A DNA stretch of 37,609 bases from an uncultured Thermomicrobiales bacterium. GTDB lineage: Bacteria > Chloroflexota > Chloroflexia > Thermomicrobiales > UBA6265. Below the pieces are notes generated by a model. It made no database searches. It was not told the origin of the DNA and saw nothing but the letters and a program-made list of their open reading frames with translations. The position numbers and the translations under genes were made by a program. This document shows positions 16,136 to 23,821 of this stretch, piece by piece. How positions within the stretch are numbered: position 1 is the first letter of the stretch; the number at the start of each line of letters is the position of its first letter. The DNA lies in contig CADCWL010000055.1 in NCBI GenBank assembly GCA_902806405.1, positions 1 through 37,609 on the forward strand, given 5' to 3'.

Positions 16136-17101
16136 TCAACGGATCCGCGCGGCCAGGAACGCGTCGACCGCTGCCGCATCCGGGTAGGTGCGCGCGCCCG
16201 TCTGGGAGACGATGAGGGCGGCGAGGGCGCAGGCGAAGCGGAGGCGGCGCACGGGCGGCCAGCCGCGGCGGCGGGCATAGAGGTAGGCGACGTCGAAGGC
16301 GTCGCCGGCGCCGACCGTGTTGACGGCGTCGACGGCGAAGCCGGGGACCTCGATCCGCGCCGCGCCGCGGGCGTAGACGGCGCCGGCGGCGCCCCGCTTG
16401 AGGACTGTCTCGTCCGCCCGACTTTCGACCAACTGTAAGGCGTCTTGCCAGGCGGGGGCGCCGGTCAAGGCCGTGAGCTCCTCGGCGTTGGGGAGATAGA
16501 CGTCGACGGTTTCGAGGAGGGCGAAGGTGTCGCGGCGGGTCGTCTCCCCCCAGCCGGTCGGGTCCCAGCTCGGGTCGAAGGCGACGAGCTGGCCGCGATC
16601 GCGGAGGCGCCGGGCATAGGGAAGGACGTCGGCCGTCGAGAAACGGGGGAGGATGTAGGTGCCGCCGAGGAGGACCTCGGCGCACGCCGCGACGCGGGCG
16701 TCGTGGCGCTCGGCAACGTCGACCCCCATTCGCGCATGGGCGCCGACGGTGGAGAGGATGGCGCGGCGGCCGCCCGTCCCGACGAAGACGATGCCGAGGG
16801 GAGTCTCCTCCTCCGGCAGGACCTCGACGCCCGCGGCGTCGACGCCGACAGCGGCCAACTCCGCCATCATGAAGCGGCCGAAGACGTCGTCGCCGAGCGT
16901 GGAGACGACGATCGGCTCCACGCCGAGGGCGCGGGCGACGAGGAGCGCGTGGCCGGCGGTGCCGGCCACCTCGAGCCGGGCCGACCCGACGATCAGCTCC
17001 TCGTCCCAGGTGGGGAAGCGCTCGACGGTCTGGACCCACTGGTCTGGGTTGAGGTTGCCCACGATCGCCAGCGGGGCATCGGCGCCGCGGCCAGCGATCA
17101 C
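16136..17101 (-). CDS. PfkB-family carbohydrate kinase
   Basis: A 321-residue ribokinase-type sugar kinase. The N-terminal half has LAIVGNLNPDQWV and the second signature-like VNTVGAGDAFDVAYLYARR near the end, with the catalytic base D267 in GAGD. VAGTAGHALLVARALG takes the place of the usual GGxxxN substrate loop. DPSWDPTG and YLPNAEELTALTG are typical of the family's middle section. The GTG at 17101 forms a GTGA overlap with the stop of the upstream FAH-family gene, so the two are translationally coupled. Substrate unknown; 2-keto-3-deoxy sugar acids, ribose and fructose are usual possibilities. The pairing with an FAH-family enzyme points to sugar-acid breakdown (inference). Confidence 0.9.
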   Translation of the reverse strand: MIAGRGADAPLAIVGNLNPDQWVQTVERFPTWDEELIVGSARLEVAGTAGHALLVARALGVEPIVVSTLGDDVFGRFMMAELAAVGVDAAGVEVLPEEETPLGIVFVGTGGRRAILSTVGAHARMGVDVAERHDARVAACAEVLLGGTYILPRFSTADVLPYARRLRDRGQLVAFDPSWDPTGWGETTRRDTFALLETVDVYLPNAEELTALTGAPAWQDALQLVESRADETVLKRGAAGAVYARGAARIEVPGFAVDAVNTVGAGDAFDVAYLYARRRGWPPVRRLRFACALAALIVSQTGARTYPDAAAVDAFLAARIR

Positions 17102-18000
17102 CCCTCGATCATCCGGTTGCGCAGCCGGCCAAGGCCCGCGACCTCGACCTCGACCTCGTCGCCGGGCTTCATCCACTGCTTCTCGGCCATCCCGAGGATC
17201 ACGCCCTCGGGGGTTCCCGTGGAGATCACGTCGCCGGGCTCCAGGGGGAAAAACCGACTGGCGTAGCTGACGACCTCGGCGACGCCGAAGATCAGGTCGG
17301 CGGTCGAGGAGTCTTGCCGCAGCTCGCCGTTGAGCCAGCACCGGACACGCATCGCCCGCGGGTCCCCGGCCTCGTCGGCGGTCACCAGGTAGGGGCCAAG
17401 CGGGAAGAACTTGTCGAGCGTCTTGCCGAGCAGCCACTGGGTGGTGCGCGTCTGCAATTCGCGGGCGCTGACGTCGTTGGCGGCGCAGTAGCCGAAGACG
17501 TGGTCCAGCGAGTCGGCCTCGGCGACGTTCCGCGCGGTGCGGCCGATCACCACCGCCAGCTCCGCCTCGTAGTCGTACTGGGTGGCGACCGGGGGGAGGG
17601 GGACCTCTTCCCCGTGGCCGGCGAGGGTGTTGGCGAACTTGGAGAAGAGGACCGGGGTCTCGGGGATCGGCATCCCCGACTCCTCGGCGTGGCGCCGGTA
17701 GTTGAGGCCGACGCAGACGATCTTGCCCGGGCGGGGCACGCAGGGCGCGAAGCGGAGGTCGTCCTCCCGGCGCAGCCAGGCCGGGTCGGCGTGGCCGGCC
17801 TCGCCGGCCCGCCGCACCAGATCCTCGACGGCCGATCGGGCGGCTCCACCGCCGGCAAGGAGCTCGTCCATGCCGCGCGGGGCCGGACCACTCGCCCCGG
17901 TCCCCAGCGCCGCCCCGGCGGCCGCCACGTCGACCACGCCGCGGTCGGTCTTCACGCCGAGGCGGGCCTCGTCCCCGTCCCAAAACGCCAGCAGGATCAT
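17098..18000 (-). CDS. Fumarylacetoacetate-hydrolase-family protein
   Basis: A 300-residue FAH-family enzyme. The N-terminal 90 residues form the usual small domain (RLGVKTDRGVVDVAAA). The catalytic domain begins PGKIVCVGLNYRRHAEESG with H104 and E107. The divalent metal ligands are E145 and E147 in YEAELAVVIG and D176 in ANDVSAR. GDVISTGTPEGV is the conserved C-terminal loop. Members hydrolyse or decarboxylate beta-diketo acids, and some dehydrate 2-keto-3-deoxy sugar acids. The ATG at 18000 has GGAGGGG upstream. It leads a two-gene unit with the PfkB kinase. Given the CdaR-type regulator nearby, a sugar-acid pathway seems more likely than aromatic breakdown, but this is inference. Confidence 0.92.
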   Translation of the reverse strand: MILLAFWDGDEARLGVKTDRGVVDVAAAGAALGTGASGPAPRGMDELLAGGGAARSAVEDLVRRAGEAGHADPAWLRREDDLRFAPCVPRPGKIVCVGLNYRRHAEESGMPIPETPVLFSKFANTLAGHGEEVPLPPVATQYDYEAELAVVIGRTARNVAEADSLDHVFGYCAANDVSARELQTRTTQWLLGKTLDKFFPLGPYLVTADEAGDPRAMRVRCWLNGELRQDSSTADLIFGVAEVVSYASRFFPLEPGDVISTGTPEGVILGMAEKQWMKPGDEVEVEVAGLGRLRNRMIEG

Positions 18001-18300
18001 CCGTGCCCCTCCGTCCGTACACACTTCACCGACCGCGATGCTCCATGATCGCATCCCGTCGCGGGTGCCGCGCGACGAAATCGCCGCTCCCCCACGACGG
18101 GCGCCCGCGGCCGTGCGACGGGCCGATCGGGAGGAGGCCGCACGGGTACGTCGATGTCCGCGCCAGGCTGGTTTGGGGAGCGTCATTCGGGATCGCCGAC
18201 GCCGCGCTGACGCGGGGTCGAGGATCCCGCGCTGAGCCGACAAAGCCGATCGGGGGCTGGGCACGGGGGCGAGCGGGACGTCGTCGAAACGGCCCGCTCA
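18001..18300. other. 300-base intergenic gap upstream of the FAH-family gene
   Basis: No gene is supported. It holds the promoter region of the FAH/PfkB pair on the minus strand and the downstream end of the 2-hydroxyacid dehydrogenase gene's upstream neighbourhood, together with repeat copy A. I see no consensus promoter boxes. Confidence 0.45.
18212..18268 (+). repeat. Two-hairpin intergenic repeat, copy A (diverged)
   Basis: GGGGTCGAGGATCCC, then GCTGAGCCGACAAAGCC, a short hairpin-forming stretch and GGGCTGGGCACGG. The order and sequence match copies at 23704 and 28611. It lies in the gap between the 2-hydroxyacid dehydrogenase stop and the FAH-family gene. It is the most diverged of the three copies and its second stem is partly broken. 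Confidence 0.6.
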
Positions 18301-19380
18301 TCAGTAGAGGCGCCGCTTGTCGAGCACGGGGGCCATGAGGTCGATCTCCCCGTCCAGGTAGTGGGCGAGGTTCCGAAGAAAGAGGTCGGTCAGCTTCGCG
18401 TTCTCCGTGTCGGCGGTGCTGGCCGAGTGGGGGCTGACCAGGACGTTCGGCAGGTCCCAGAGGGGAGAGTCGGGAGGCAGCGGCTCGGCGCGGAAGACGT
18501 CGAGCGCCGCGAAGCCGACGCGCCCCTCCCGCAGGGCGTCGATCAGCGCGTCCTCGTCGACCACGGCGCCGCGGGCGATGTTGACCAGGACGGCGCCCGG
18601 CTTGAGGGCGGCGAGCTCGGCGCGGTCGATCAGCCCGTCCGTCTCCGGAGTGTGGGGCGCGCAGAGAACGAGGCAGTCGGCGCCGGCCAGCAGCGCCGGC
18701 AGCTCGGCGCGGGCGAAGAGGCGGTCGACGCCGAGCGCGGCAGCGCGGGCCGGATCGTTGTCGCGCGCCGTTGCCCAGACGGTCATCCCGAACGCGCGGG
18801 CGACGAGGGCGACCTCGCGGCCGATCCGACCGGGGCCGACGATCGCCATCACCCGTCCGCGCAGCTCGCCGGCGTGGAAGCGCTGCCAGCGGTGGGCGCG
18901 CTGCTCGGCCTGGAGGTGTGCGAGGCGCTTGGCATGAAAGAGCAGCGCGGCGAAGACGAACTCGGCGAGGGGCTGGGCGTGGACGCCGCTGGCGGTCGTC
19001 ACGATCAGGTCGCTCTCCTGGAGGCCGAGTCGCTTGACGTACTGGCCGACGCCGGCCGAGGTCGTCTGCACCCAGCGCAGGTTCGGCGAGAGCTCCAAGG
19101 GGCCGGCCGTCTCGCCGACGGCGAAGTCCCAGAGGACCTCGGCCCGCCCCAGCTGGCGGCGCCACTCGGCCTGCTGCTCCGGGGTGCGGCGCCAAGCGGG
19201 GTCGCCGCCGTGGTCGGCGGCGTAGCGGGGCGGGGGCAGCAGGTCGGGACGGTAGACGAGCTCGACGCGGTCGGGGTGGGCCGCCGCGATGTGGCCAGCG
19301 TGCTCCGGCTCCAACGGCGAGGTGATCATGGCGACGAGCTTGCCGCTTCGCCGAATCGGGTCGTCCTTGCTCGCCGCCAC
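18301..19380 (-). CDS. D-2-hydroxyacid dehydrogenase
   Basis: A 359-residue NAD(P)-dependent reductase of 2-keto acids or oxidase of D-2-hydroxy acids. The Rossmann motif VGPGRIGREV has its glycines at 182-187. The catalytic residues lie in VNIARGAVVDEDAL (Arg), the DVFRAEPLP segment (Glu) and SPHSAS (H318). Family length is 310-350; this start gives a slightly longer N-terminus. The GTG at 19380 has GGGAGGG upstream; an ATG at 19329 would give 342 residues and is a real alternative. The gene is divergent from the peptide importer operon that starts at 19741. A role in hydroxypyruvate, glyoxylate or sugar-acid metabolism is likely but not shown. Confidence 0.88.
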   Translation of the reverse strand: MAASKDDPIRRSGKLVAMITSPLEPEHAGHIAAAHPDRVELVYRPDLLPPPRYAADHGGDPAWRRTPEQQAEWRRQLGRAEVLWDFAVGETAGPLELSPNLRWVQTTSAGVGQYVKRLGLQESDLIVTTASGVHAQPLAEFVFAALLFHAKRLAHLQAEQRAHRWQRFHAGELRGRVMAIVGPGRIGREVALVARAFGMTVWATARDNDPARAAALGVDRLFARAELPALLAGADCLVLCAPHTPETDGLIDRAELAALKPGAVLVNIARGAVVDEDALIDALREGRVGFAALDVFRAEPLPPDSPLWDLPNVLVSPHSASTADTENAKLTDLFLRNLAHYLDGEIDLMAPVLDKRRLY

Positions 19381-19740
19381 CGCTCGTGCCCTCCCCGATG
19401 ACCGTCCATCGTCCACGCCCCGAGACGGTCGCACGAGGGGGAGGCTTTATCAAGTCCGGGTCAAGGTGATGGGCATCGGTCGCCGCCCGCGCCGCGCGGC
19501 GCTGCCAAGGGCCACCATCCCGGTCTCCTCGCCCTCGCCCACGGGCACAGACCGATCCCGTTGACACGATCTGTTGCGCCCCTTACCCTGCCGGGCAGGA
19601 CACCCAGCACACGCAGAACCGGGGCGGAGCGCAGCTCGTCGTCCCGGCGGCCCCGATTGGGGGCGCCGGAGCGCGCGACGGGCCATCTGTCGGGCCGATC
19701 GGCGCCGCCGACCGACGGGAGTGGCGGAGGAGGAGACTCG
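19381..19740. other. 360-base divergent intergenic region
   Basis: It separates the minus-strand dehydrogenase from the plus-strand peptide importer and must contain promoters for both. A good plus-strand promoter-like sequence lies at 19561-19589 (listed separately). On the minus strand only an isolated TTGACC is seen at 19464-19459 with no -10 box at proper distance. No other structure is evident. Confidence 0.5.
19561..19589 (+). promoter_or_regulatory. Candidate sigma-70-type promoter of the first peptide importer
   Basis: A perfect -35 box TTGACA (19561-19566), a 17-base spacer and TACCCT (19584-19589), which matches TATAAT at three of six positions. It would give a leader of about 145 bases before the ATG at 19741. 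The second peptide importer has the same arrangement, which supports the call. Confidence 0.55.
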
Positions 19741-21483
19741 ATGGCAGCAGCAGGCGAGGGGGGCCGGGTGGTTCTCCCAAAGCGGACGGTTTCCCGCCGC
19801 GCGTTCGTGGCCGGCTCCGCCGGGGTCGCCGCCCTCGCGGCGACGAGGTTGGACGCGATGGCCGCGGCGGGTGGGGCGCGGCCGGGATCGGCGCGGCTCC
19901 TGCGGCCAGCTGCGCAGGCGGGCGGCACGCTGACGTACGGCCTGAGCGGAGACTTCGACGAGAAGCTCGACCCGCAGGGCACCAACTTCGACACGACGAT
20001 CCGCGTCACCCTCAACATCTGCGAGCCGCTGGTCTGGATGCCGGCGGCGACGGAGATCGTGCCGAATCTGGCCGACTCGTGGGAGGTCTCGCCCGACGGG
20101 CTGGTCTACACCTTCCGACTGCGCCAGGGCGTCACCTTCCACGACGGCACCCCCTTCAATGCCGCAGCGGTCCAGTTCACCTTCGACCGTGTCGTCGAGC
20201 TCGACAGGCTCACGGCGACCGCCGCGCCCGGCACGACCCCTGTCGCCGACCCGGCGACGGTGCTGACGCCGGGGCAGTCGTACAACCAGCTCGGACCGTA
20301 TGAGCGGTCCGAGATCGTCGACGACCACACGATTCGGGTCGTCTTGAGCCGCCCGTTCACGCCGTTCCTTTCGGGCCTCAACGGTTACCTCGGGATCGTC
20401 TCGCCGACGGCGGTGCGGACGATGGGCCTGGCCGAGTTCAACCGCGCCCCAGTCGGCACCGGACCCTACATGTTCGGGGAGTGGGTCGAGCAGGACCACG
20501 TCACCCTGCTCCGGAATCCGAACTACGTCGGTGGCTCGCCGGTGTTCACGACCCAGGGCCCGCCGGCGTTCGACGAGATCATCTACCGGATCATCCCCGA
20601 CGCGGCGGTGCGATCCGGGACGCTAATCTCCGGGGAGACGCAGTACATCGAGGAGATTGACCCCCTCCAACTCGAGGACGTCCGGGCCAACCCGGACCTG
20701 GAGGTGGTCGAGCGGCCACAGCCCGGCTCCGGCTGGATCCTGCTCTTCAACCTGGCGCGCGAGGACAAGCCCCAGACCGAGCCGGCGGTCCGCCAGGCGC
20801 TGTCGTTCGCCGTCGATAAGGAAGCGTTCAACCAGGCCGTCTTCGGCGGCACCAACGTGCCGGCGGCCAGTCCCCTGATGCGGCCGACCTTCGGCTACGA
20901 GCCGCGGACGGAGGGGCTCTACTCCTACGACCCGGAGCGGGCCGCGAGCATGCTCGACGCGGCAGGCTGGGTGCTCAACGGCGACATCCGGGAGAAGAAC
21001 GGCCAGCCGCTGGCCCTGGTGCAACCGATCATCGACCGGCCGCAGGACAACGCGATGACGACCTTCCTCCAGGGCTCCTTCCGGGAGATCGGGGTCGATC
21101 TCCAGGTCGAGCCGCTGGAGTTGGCGGCGGCGCGCGAGCGGCGCATCGCCGGCCTCTACGACGTGGGGATGCTCTGGTTCTCCTACGCCGATCCGGACAT
21201 CCTGCGGGCCATCTTCCACTCCGAGAACATCGGCGCCTACAACCGCGCCAACTACAGCAACCCCGAGATCGACCGGATGCTCGACGAGGCCGCGGCCAGC
21301 AGCGACCCGGAGGTCCGCGCCCAGCTCTACTCGCAGATCCAGCTGCGGGTGTTGGAAGAGGCGGTGACGATCCCGCTGGCCGACAGCGTGGTCTACAACG
21401 CCAAGCAGCGCCGCCTCCAGGGCGAGATCCTCGACTACCTCGCCTCCTACGTTTGGATGAACGACGCCCGGTTCGCGGAGTAG
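19741..21483 (+). CDS. Peptide-type ABC transporter substrate-binding protein with Tat-type leader (first importer)
   Basis: A 580-residue family-5 solute-binding protein (DppA/OppA type). The leader has a twin-arginine motif (S18-R19-R20-A-F) and a hydrophobic stretch, with no lipobox cysteine. The mature part opens GGTLTYGLSGDF near residue 61, followed by NICEPLVW, LADSWEVSPDGLVYTFRLRQ and VTFHDGTPFNAAAV, all typical of the family. C-terminal motifs include YSYDPERAASMLDAAGW and ADPDILRAIFHSENIG. The ATG at 19741 is fixed by GGAGGAGGAG upstream; the open frame before it is Arg/Pro-rich. It should bind a peptide or another di/oligomeric solute outside the cell for the two permeases downstream. 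Confidence 0.94.
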   Translation: MAAAGEGGRVVLPKRTVSRRAFVAGSAGVAALAATRLDAMAAAGGARPGSARLLRPAAQAGGTLTYGLSGDFDEKLDPQGTNFDTTIRVTLNICEPLVWMPAATEIVPNLADSWEVSPDGLVYTFRLRQGVTFHDGTPFNAAAVQFTFDRVVELDRLTATAAPGTTPVADPATVLTPGQSYNQLGPYERSEIVDDHTIRVVLSRPFTPFLSGLNGYLGIVSPTAVRTMGLAEFNRAPVGTGPYMFGEWVEQDHVTLLRNPNYVGGSPVFTTQGPPAFDEIIYRIIPDAAVRSGTLISGETQYIEEIDPLQLEDVRANPDLEVVERPQPGSGWILLFNLAREDKPQTEPAVRQALSFAVDKEAFNQAVFGGTNVPAASPLMRPTFGYEPRTEGLYSYDPERAASMLDAAGWVLNGDIREKNGQPLALVQPIIDRPQDNAMTTFLQGSFREIGVDLQVEPLELAAARERRIAGLYDVGMLWFSYADPDILRAIFHSENIGAYNRANYSNPEIDRMLDEAAASSDPEVRAQLYSQIQLRVLEEAVTIPLADSVVYNAKQRRLQGEILDYLASYVWMNDARFAE

Positions 21484-21560
21484 CGGGCGATCGATTCGCC
21501 GCCGGACGGCGGCCGCTGCTCCAATGCGCTCACGCTCGGGAACGTGCGCACCGTCTCTCC

Positions 21561-21633
21561 GTCATCCCGAGGAACGAGGGATCCCTCCCACGCGGCCTTC
21601 CCGGTGGAGAGATTCCTCGTTCCTCGGGATGAC
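21561..21633. repeat. 73-base palindromic element between binding protein and permease genes
   Basis: Two perfect 19-base arms, GTCATCCCGAGGAACGAGG (21561-21579) and its complement CCTCGTTCCTCGGGATGAC (21615-21633). Pairing continues inward with seven of the next nine positions matching, leaving a small loop. Neither arm encodes anything recognisable. It looks like a REP- or MITE-like non-autonomous repeat; as RNA it would fold into a long hairpin that could reduce readthrough from the binding-protein gene to the permeases, or protect the upstream mRNA. Only one copy is in this window. Confidence 0.75.
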
Positions 21634-21735
21634 AGCGTAGCGGACGTTGGACCGCCGAAGCAGGCCGGTCCTCGAAGACTCGGCGGCGATCGGCAACCCA
21701 AGACTCGCAACTCACGGCTCATCGGGTGGCCCCTT

Positions 21736-22659
21736 ATGACGACCTTCATCCTGCAGCGGCTGGCCCAGGCGATTCCGGTGCTGCTCGGGATCACGCTCTT
21801 CACCTTTCTGATGAGCCACTTGGTGCCGGGCGATCCGGTCCAGATCTTCGCCGGGGAGCGGGAACTCTCCCCGGAGCGGGCGGCGCAGGTCCGGCGGCAG
21901 TACGGGCTCGACCGGCCGCTCTGGGTCCAGTACCGCGACTACATGGCGGACCTGGCGCGGGGCGATCTCGGTCGCGGGCTGCACAGCCAGCGGCCGGTCT
22001 GGGAGACGATCCGGGAGGCGCTCTTGCCGACGATCCAGCTGACGCTGGCCGGCCTGGTCGTTGCCGTCCTCCTCGGCGTGACGCTTGGGGTCCTGGCGGC
22101 GATCTTCCGCAACAGCTGGATCGACACCGGGGCGATGGTCGTGGCGCTGATCGGCGTCTCAATGCCGATCTTCTACCTCGGGCTCCTGCTCCTCTTTGCC
22201 TTCTCGTTCAACCTCCACCTCTTCCCGGCGACCGGGACCGGCGGCTGGCGCTACCTCGTCCTGCCGGCGGTCGCGGTCGGCTTCGCCTCGTCCGCCTACA
22301 TTGCTCGCCTGGTCCGATCGTCGATGCTGGAGGTGCTGGGGCAGGATTACGTCGTCACGGCGCGGGCGAAGGGGGTCGTGGAGCGGCTCGTCGTCGTCCG
22401 GCACGCGTTGAAGAACGCGCTGATCCCGGTCGTCACATTCCTCGGCATTCAACTGGCCGGACTGCTGACCGGTGCCGTCGTCACCGAGACGGTCTTCTCC
22501 CGCCCCGGTCTGGGGCGGGTGGCGGTGACGGCGATCGGCAACCGAGATTTTCCGTTGATCCAGGGGACGGTCCTCGTCGCGGCGGTGATCTACGTGGTGG
22601 TCAATCTGATCGTCGACCTGTCGTATGCCGTGATCGACCCCAGGATTCGGTATGGGTGA
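21736..22659 (+). CDS. Peptide-type ABC transporter permease, DppB type (first importer)
   Basis: A 307-residue membrane protein starting MTTFILQRLAQAIPVLLGIT, the characteristic opening of DppB/OppB permeases. FLMSHLVPGDPVQIF and YGLDRPLWVQYRDYM form the family's periplasmic segment. The EAA-type ATPase-contact loop is near residues 206-225 (VTARAKGVVERLVVVRHALK), followed by ETVFSRPGLGR and VDLSYAVIDPRIRYG at the C-terminus. About five to six helices are predicted by eye. The ATG at 21736 matches the family start; the frame upstream spans the palindromic element and is not coding. Its stop overlaps the start of the next gene by eight bases. Confidence 0.94.
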   Translation: MTTFILQRLAQAIPVLLGITLFTFLMSHLVPGDPVQIFAGERELSPERAAQVRRQYGLDRPLWVQYRDYMADLARGDLGRGLHSQRPVWETIREALLPTIQLTLAGLVVAVLLGVTLGVLAAIFRNSWIDTGAMVVALIGVSMPIFYLGLLLLFAFSFNLHLFPATGTGGWRYLVLPAVAVGFASSAYIARLVRSSMLEVLGQDYVVTARAKGVVERLVVVRHALKNALIPVVTFLGIQLAGLLTGAVVTETVFSRPGLGRVAVTAIGNRDFPLIQGTVLVAAVIYVVVNLIVDLSYAVIDPRIRYG

Positions 22660-23587
22660 GGCGGGGAGCGCCTTGCGCGTCACTGACGCCGCACGAAGGC
22701 CGGCCGCCCGGGCGACGCCGCCGCTCGGCCGCCAGGTTCGCTCGCGGGGGTTGGCGGAGGACGCCCTCCGTCGCCTCTGGCGCAACCCCGGCGCGGCCGC
22801 CGGGGCGGTGACGCTCGCGGTGATGATACTGCTCGCGGTCTTCGCCCCGGTGGTCGCCCCGTACGACCCAATCGAGCAGGACTCGCAGGCGATCCGGGCC
22901 GCACCGAGCCTCGACCATCCCTTCGGAGCGGACGCCTTCGGGCGCGACATCTTCTCTCGCGTGTTGTACGGCGGGCGGAAGTCGCTGCCGGTCGGGCTGA
23001 TCGCGGTCGCGATCGCGGCGGTCGTCGGCGTTGCCCTCGGCCTGGTGGCCGGCTACTACGGGCGGTGGGTCGACGGGGTGGTGATGCGGGGCGTCGACCT
23101 GATGCTCGCCTTCCCGGGGATTCTGCTGGCGATGGCGCTGGTCGCGATCCTGGGGACGAGCTTGTTCAACTTGATGCTCGCCGTCGGCATCGCCTCGATC
23201 CCGGAGTACACGCGCGTGGTGCGGGGGACGACCCTGAGCGTGCGCGAGACCGAGTACGTGACGGCGGCGCGGGTGATCGGCGCCCGCGACCGCGCGATCG
23301 TGCTGCGGCACATCCTGCCGAACGTGCTGCCGCCGATTATCGTGCTGGTGACGCTCGGCATCGCCGGCGCGATCATCCTCGGCTCGACCCTCTCGTTCCT
23401 CGGGTTGGGGATCAAGCCGCCGGAGCCGGAGTGGGGCAACATGCTCTCCGACGGACGGTCGATGATGCGCCACTTCTGGTGGGTCTCGTTCTTTCCGGGG
23501 CTGGCGATCATGCTGACGGTCCTTGCTATCAACCTCCTCGGGGATGGGCTGCGCGACGCGCTCGACCCGCGCCTACGGAACCGGTGA
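22652..23587 (+). CDS. Peptide-type ABC transporter permease, DppC type (first importer)
   Basis: A 311-residue permease. About 45 cytoplasmic residues are followed by the first helix (AAGAVTLAVMILLAVFAPVV), then the DppC signature FGADAFGRDIFSRVLYGGRK and SLPVGLIAVAIAAVVG. The ATPase-contact loop is VTAARVIGARDRAIVLRHIL, and WGNMLSDGR with LNLLGDGLRDALDP-like sequence closes the protein. It overlaps the upstream permease gene by eight bases. No DppD or DppF ATPase gene follows; after 234 bases the next gene is a peptidase-like protein. The ATPases must therefore come from elsewhere in the genome if this importer works. Confidence 0.94.
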   Translation: MGEAGSALRVTDAARRPAARATPPLGRQVRSRGLAEDALRRLWRNPGAAAGAVTLAVMILLAVFAPVVAPYDPIEQDSQAIRAAPSLDHPFGADAFGRDIFSRVLYGGRKSLPVGLIAVAIAAVVGVALGLVAGYYGRWVDGVVMRGVDLMLAFPGILLAMALVAILGTSLFNLMLAVGIASIPEYTRVVRGTTLSVRETEYVTAARVIGARDRAIVLRHILPNVLPPIIVLVTLGIAGAIILGSTLSFLGLGIKPPEPEWGNMLSDGRSMMRHFWWVSFFPGLAIMLTVLAINLLGDGLRDALDPRLRNR

Positions 23588-23703
23588 AGCGGGGACGGCG
23601 GGTGGTGACCTCTGGCGCCGAGCGGGCACCACGCGGGGTCAACCACGCTTCTAGCCGACTGTCGGCCGCACCGCATCACCTCCAGCGCCGCCTTGGCGTC
23701 GCC

Positions 23704-23758
23704 CGGGGTTGAACCCCCGCGCTGAGCCTACGAAGCCCCTCGCGGGCTGAGCACGAAG
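23704..23758 (+). repeat. Two-hairpin intergenic repeat, copy B
   Basis: GGGGTTGAACCCC can form a small hairpin, then GCGCTGAGCCTACGA leads into AGCCCCTCGCGGGCT, which forms a second hairpin, ending TGAGCACG. The same order is found at 18212 and 28611. It follows the end of the first peptide importer operon by about 115 bases and could act as a structured 3' end. Confidence 0.65.
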
Positions 23759-23780
23759 GCCGCCTCCCTCGGCGCGCCCT

Positions 23781-23798
23781 ATGTCGGATGGCCGACAT
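23781..23798. promoter_or_regulatory. Dyad ATGTCGG-n4-CCGACAT just before the peptidase gene
   Basis: A perfect seven-base inverted repeat with a four-base spacer, ending six bases before the AAGGAGG ribosome binding site (23804-23810) of the DUF885-like gene. Its position suits an operator for a dimeric repressor or a hairpin that limits translation. No regulator gene is adjacent, so this is a candidate only. Confidence 0.45.
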
Positions 23799-23821
23799 CC
23801 ATTAAGGAGGGGACTCTGTCC

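Noticed and set aside
19436-19464. Minus-strand TTGACC as a promoter for the D-2-hydroxyacid dehydrogenase
   Set aside because: At 16-18 bases downstream there is only a C run, with no -10-like sequence.
21561-21633. Simple intrinsic terminator after the binding-protein gene
   Set aside because: The right arm is followed by AGCGTAGCGG rather than a T tract, and the permeases downstream have no visible promoter of their own; the repeat interpretation fits better.
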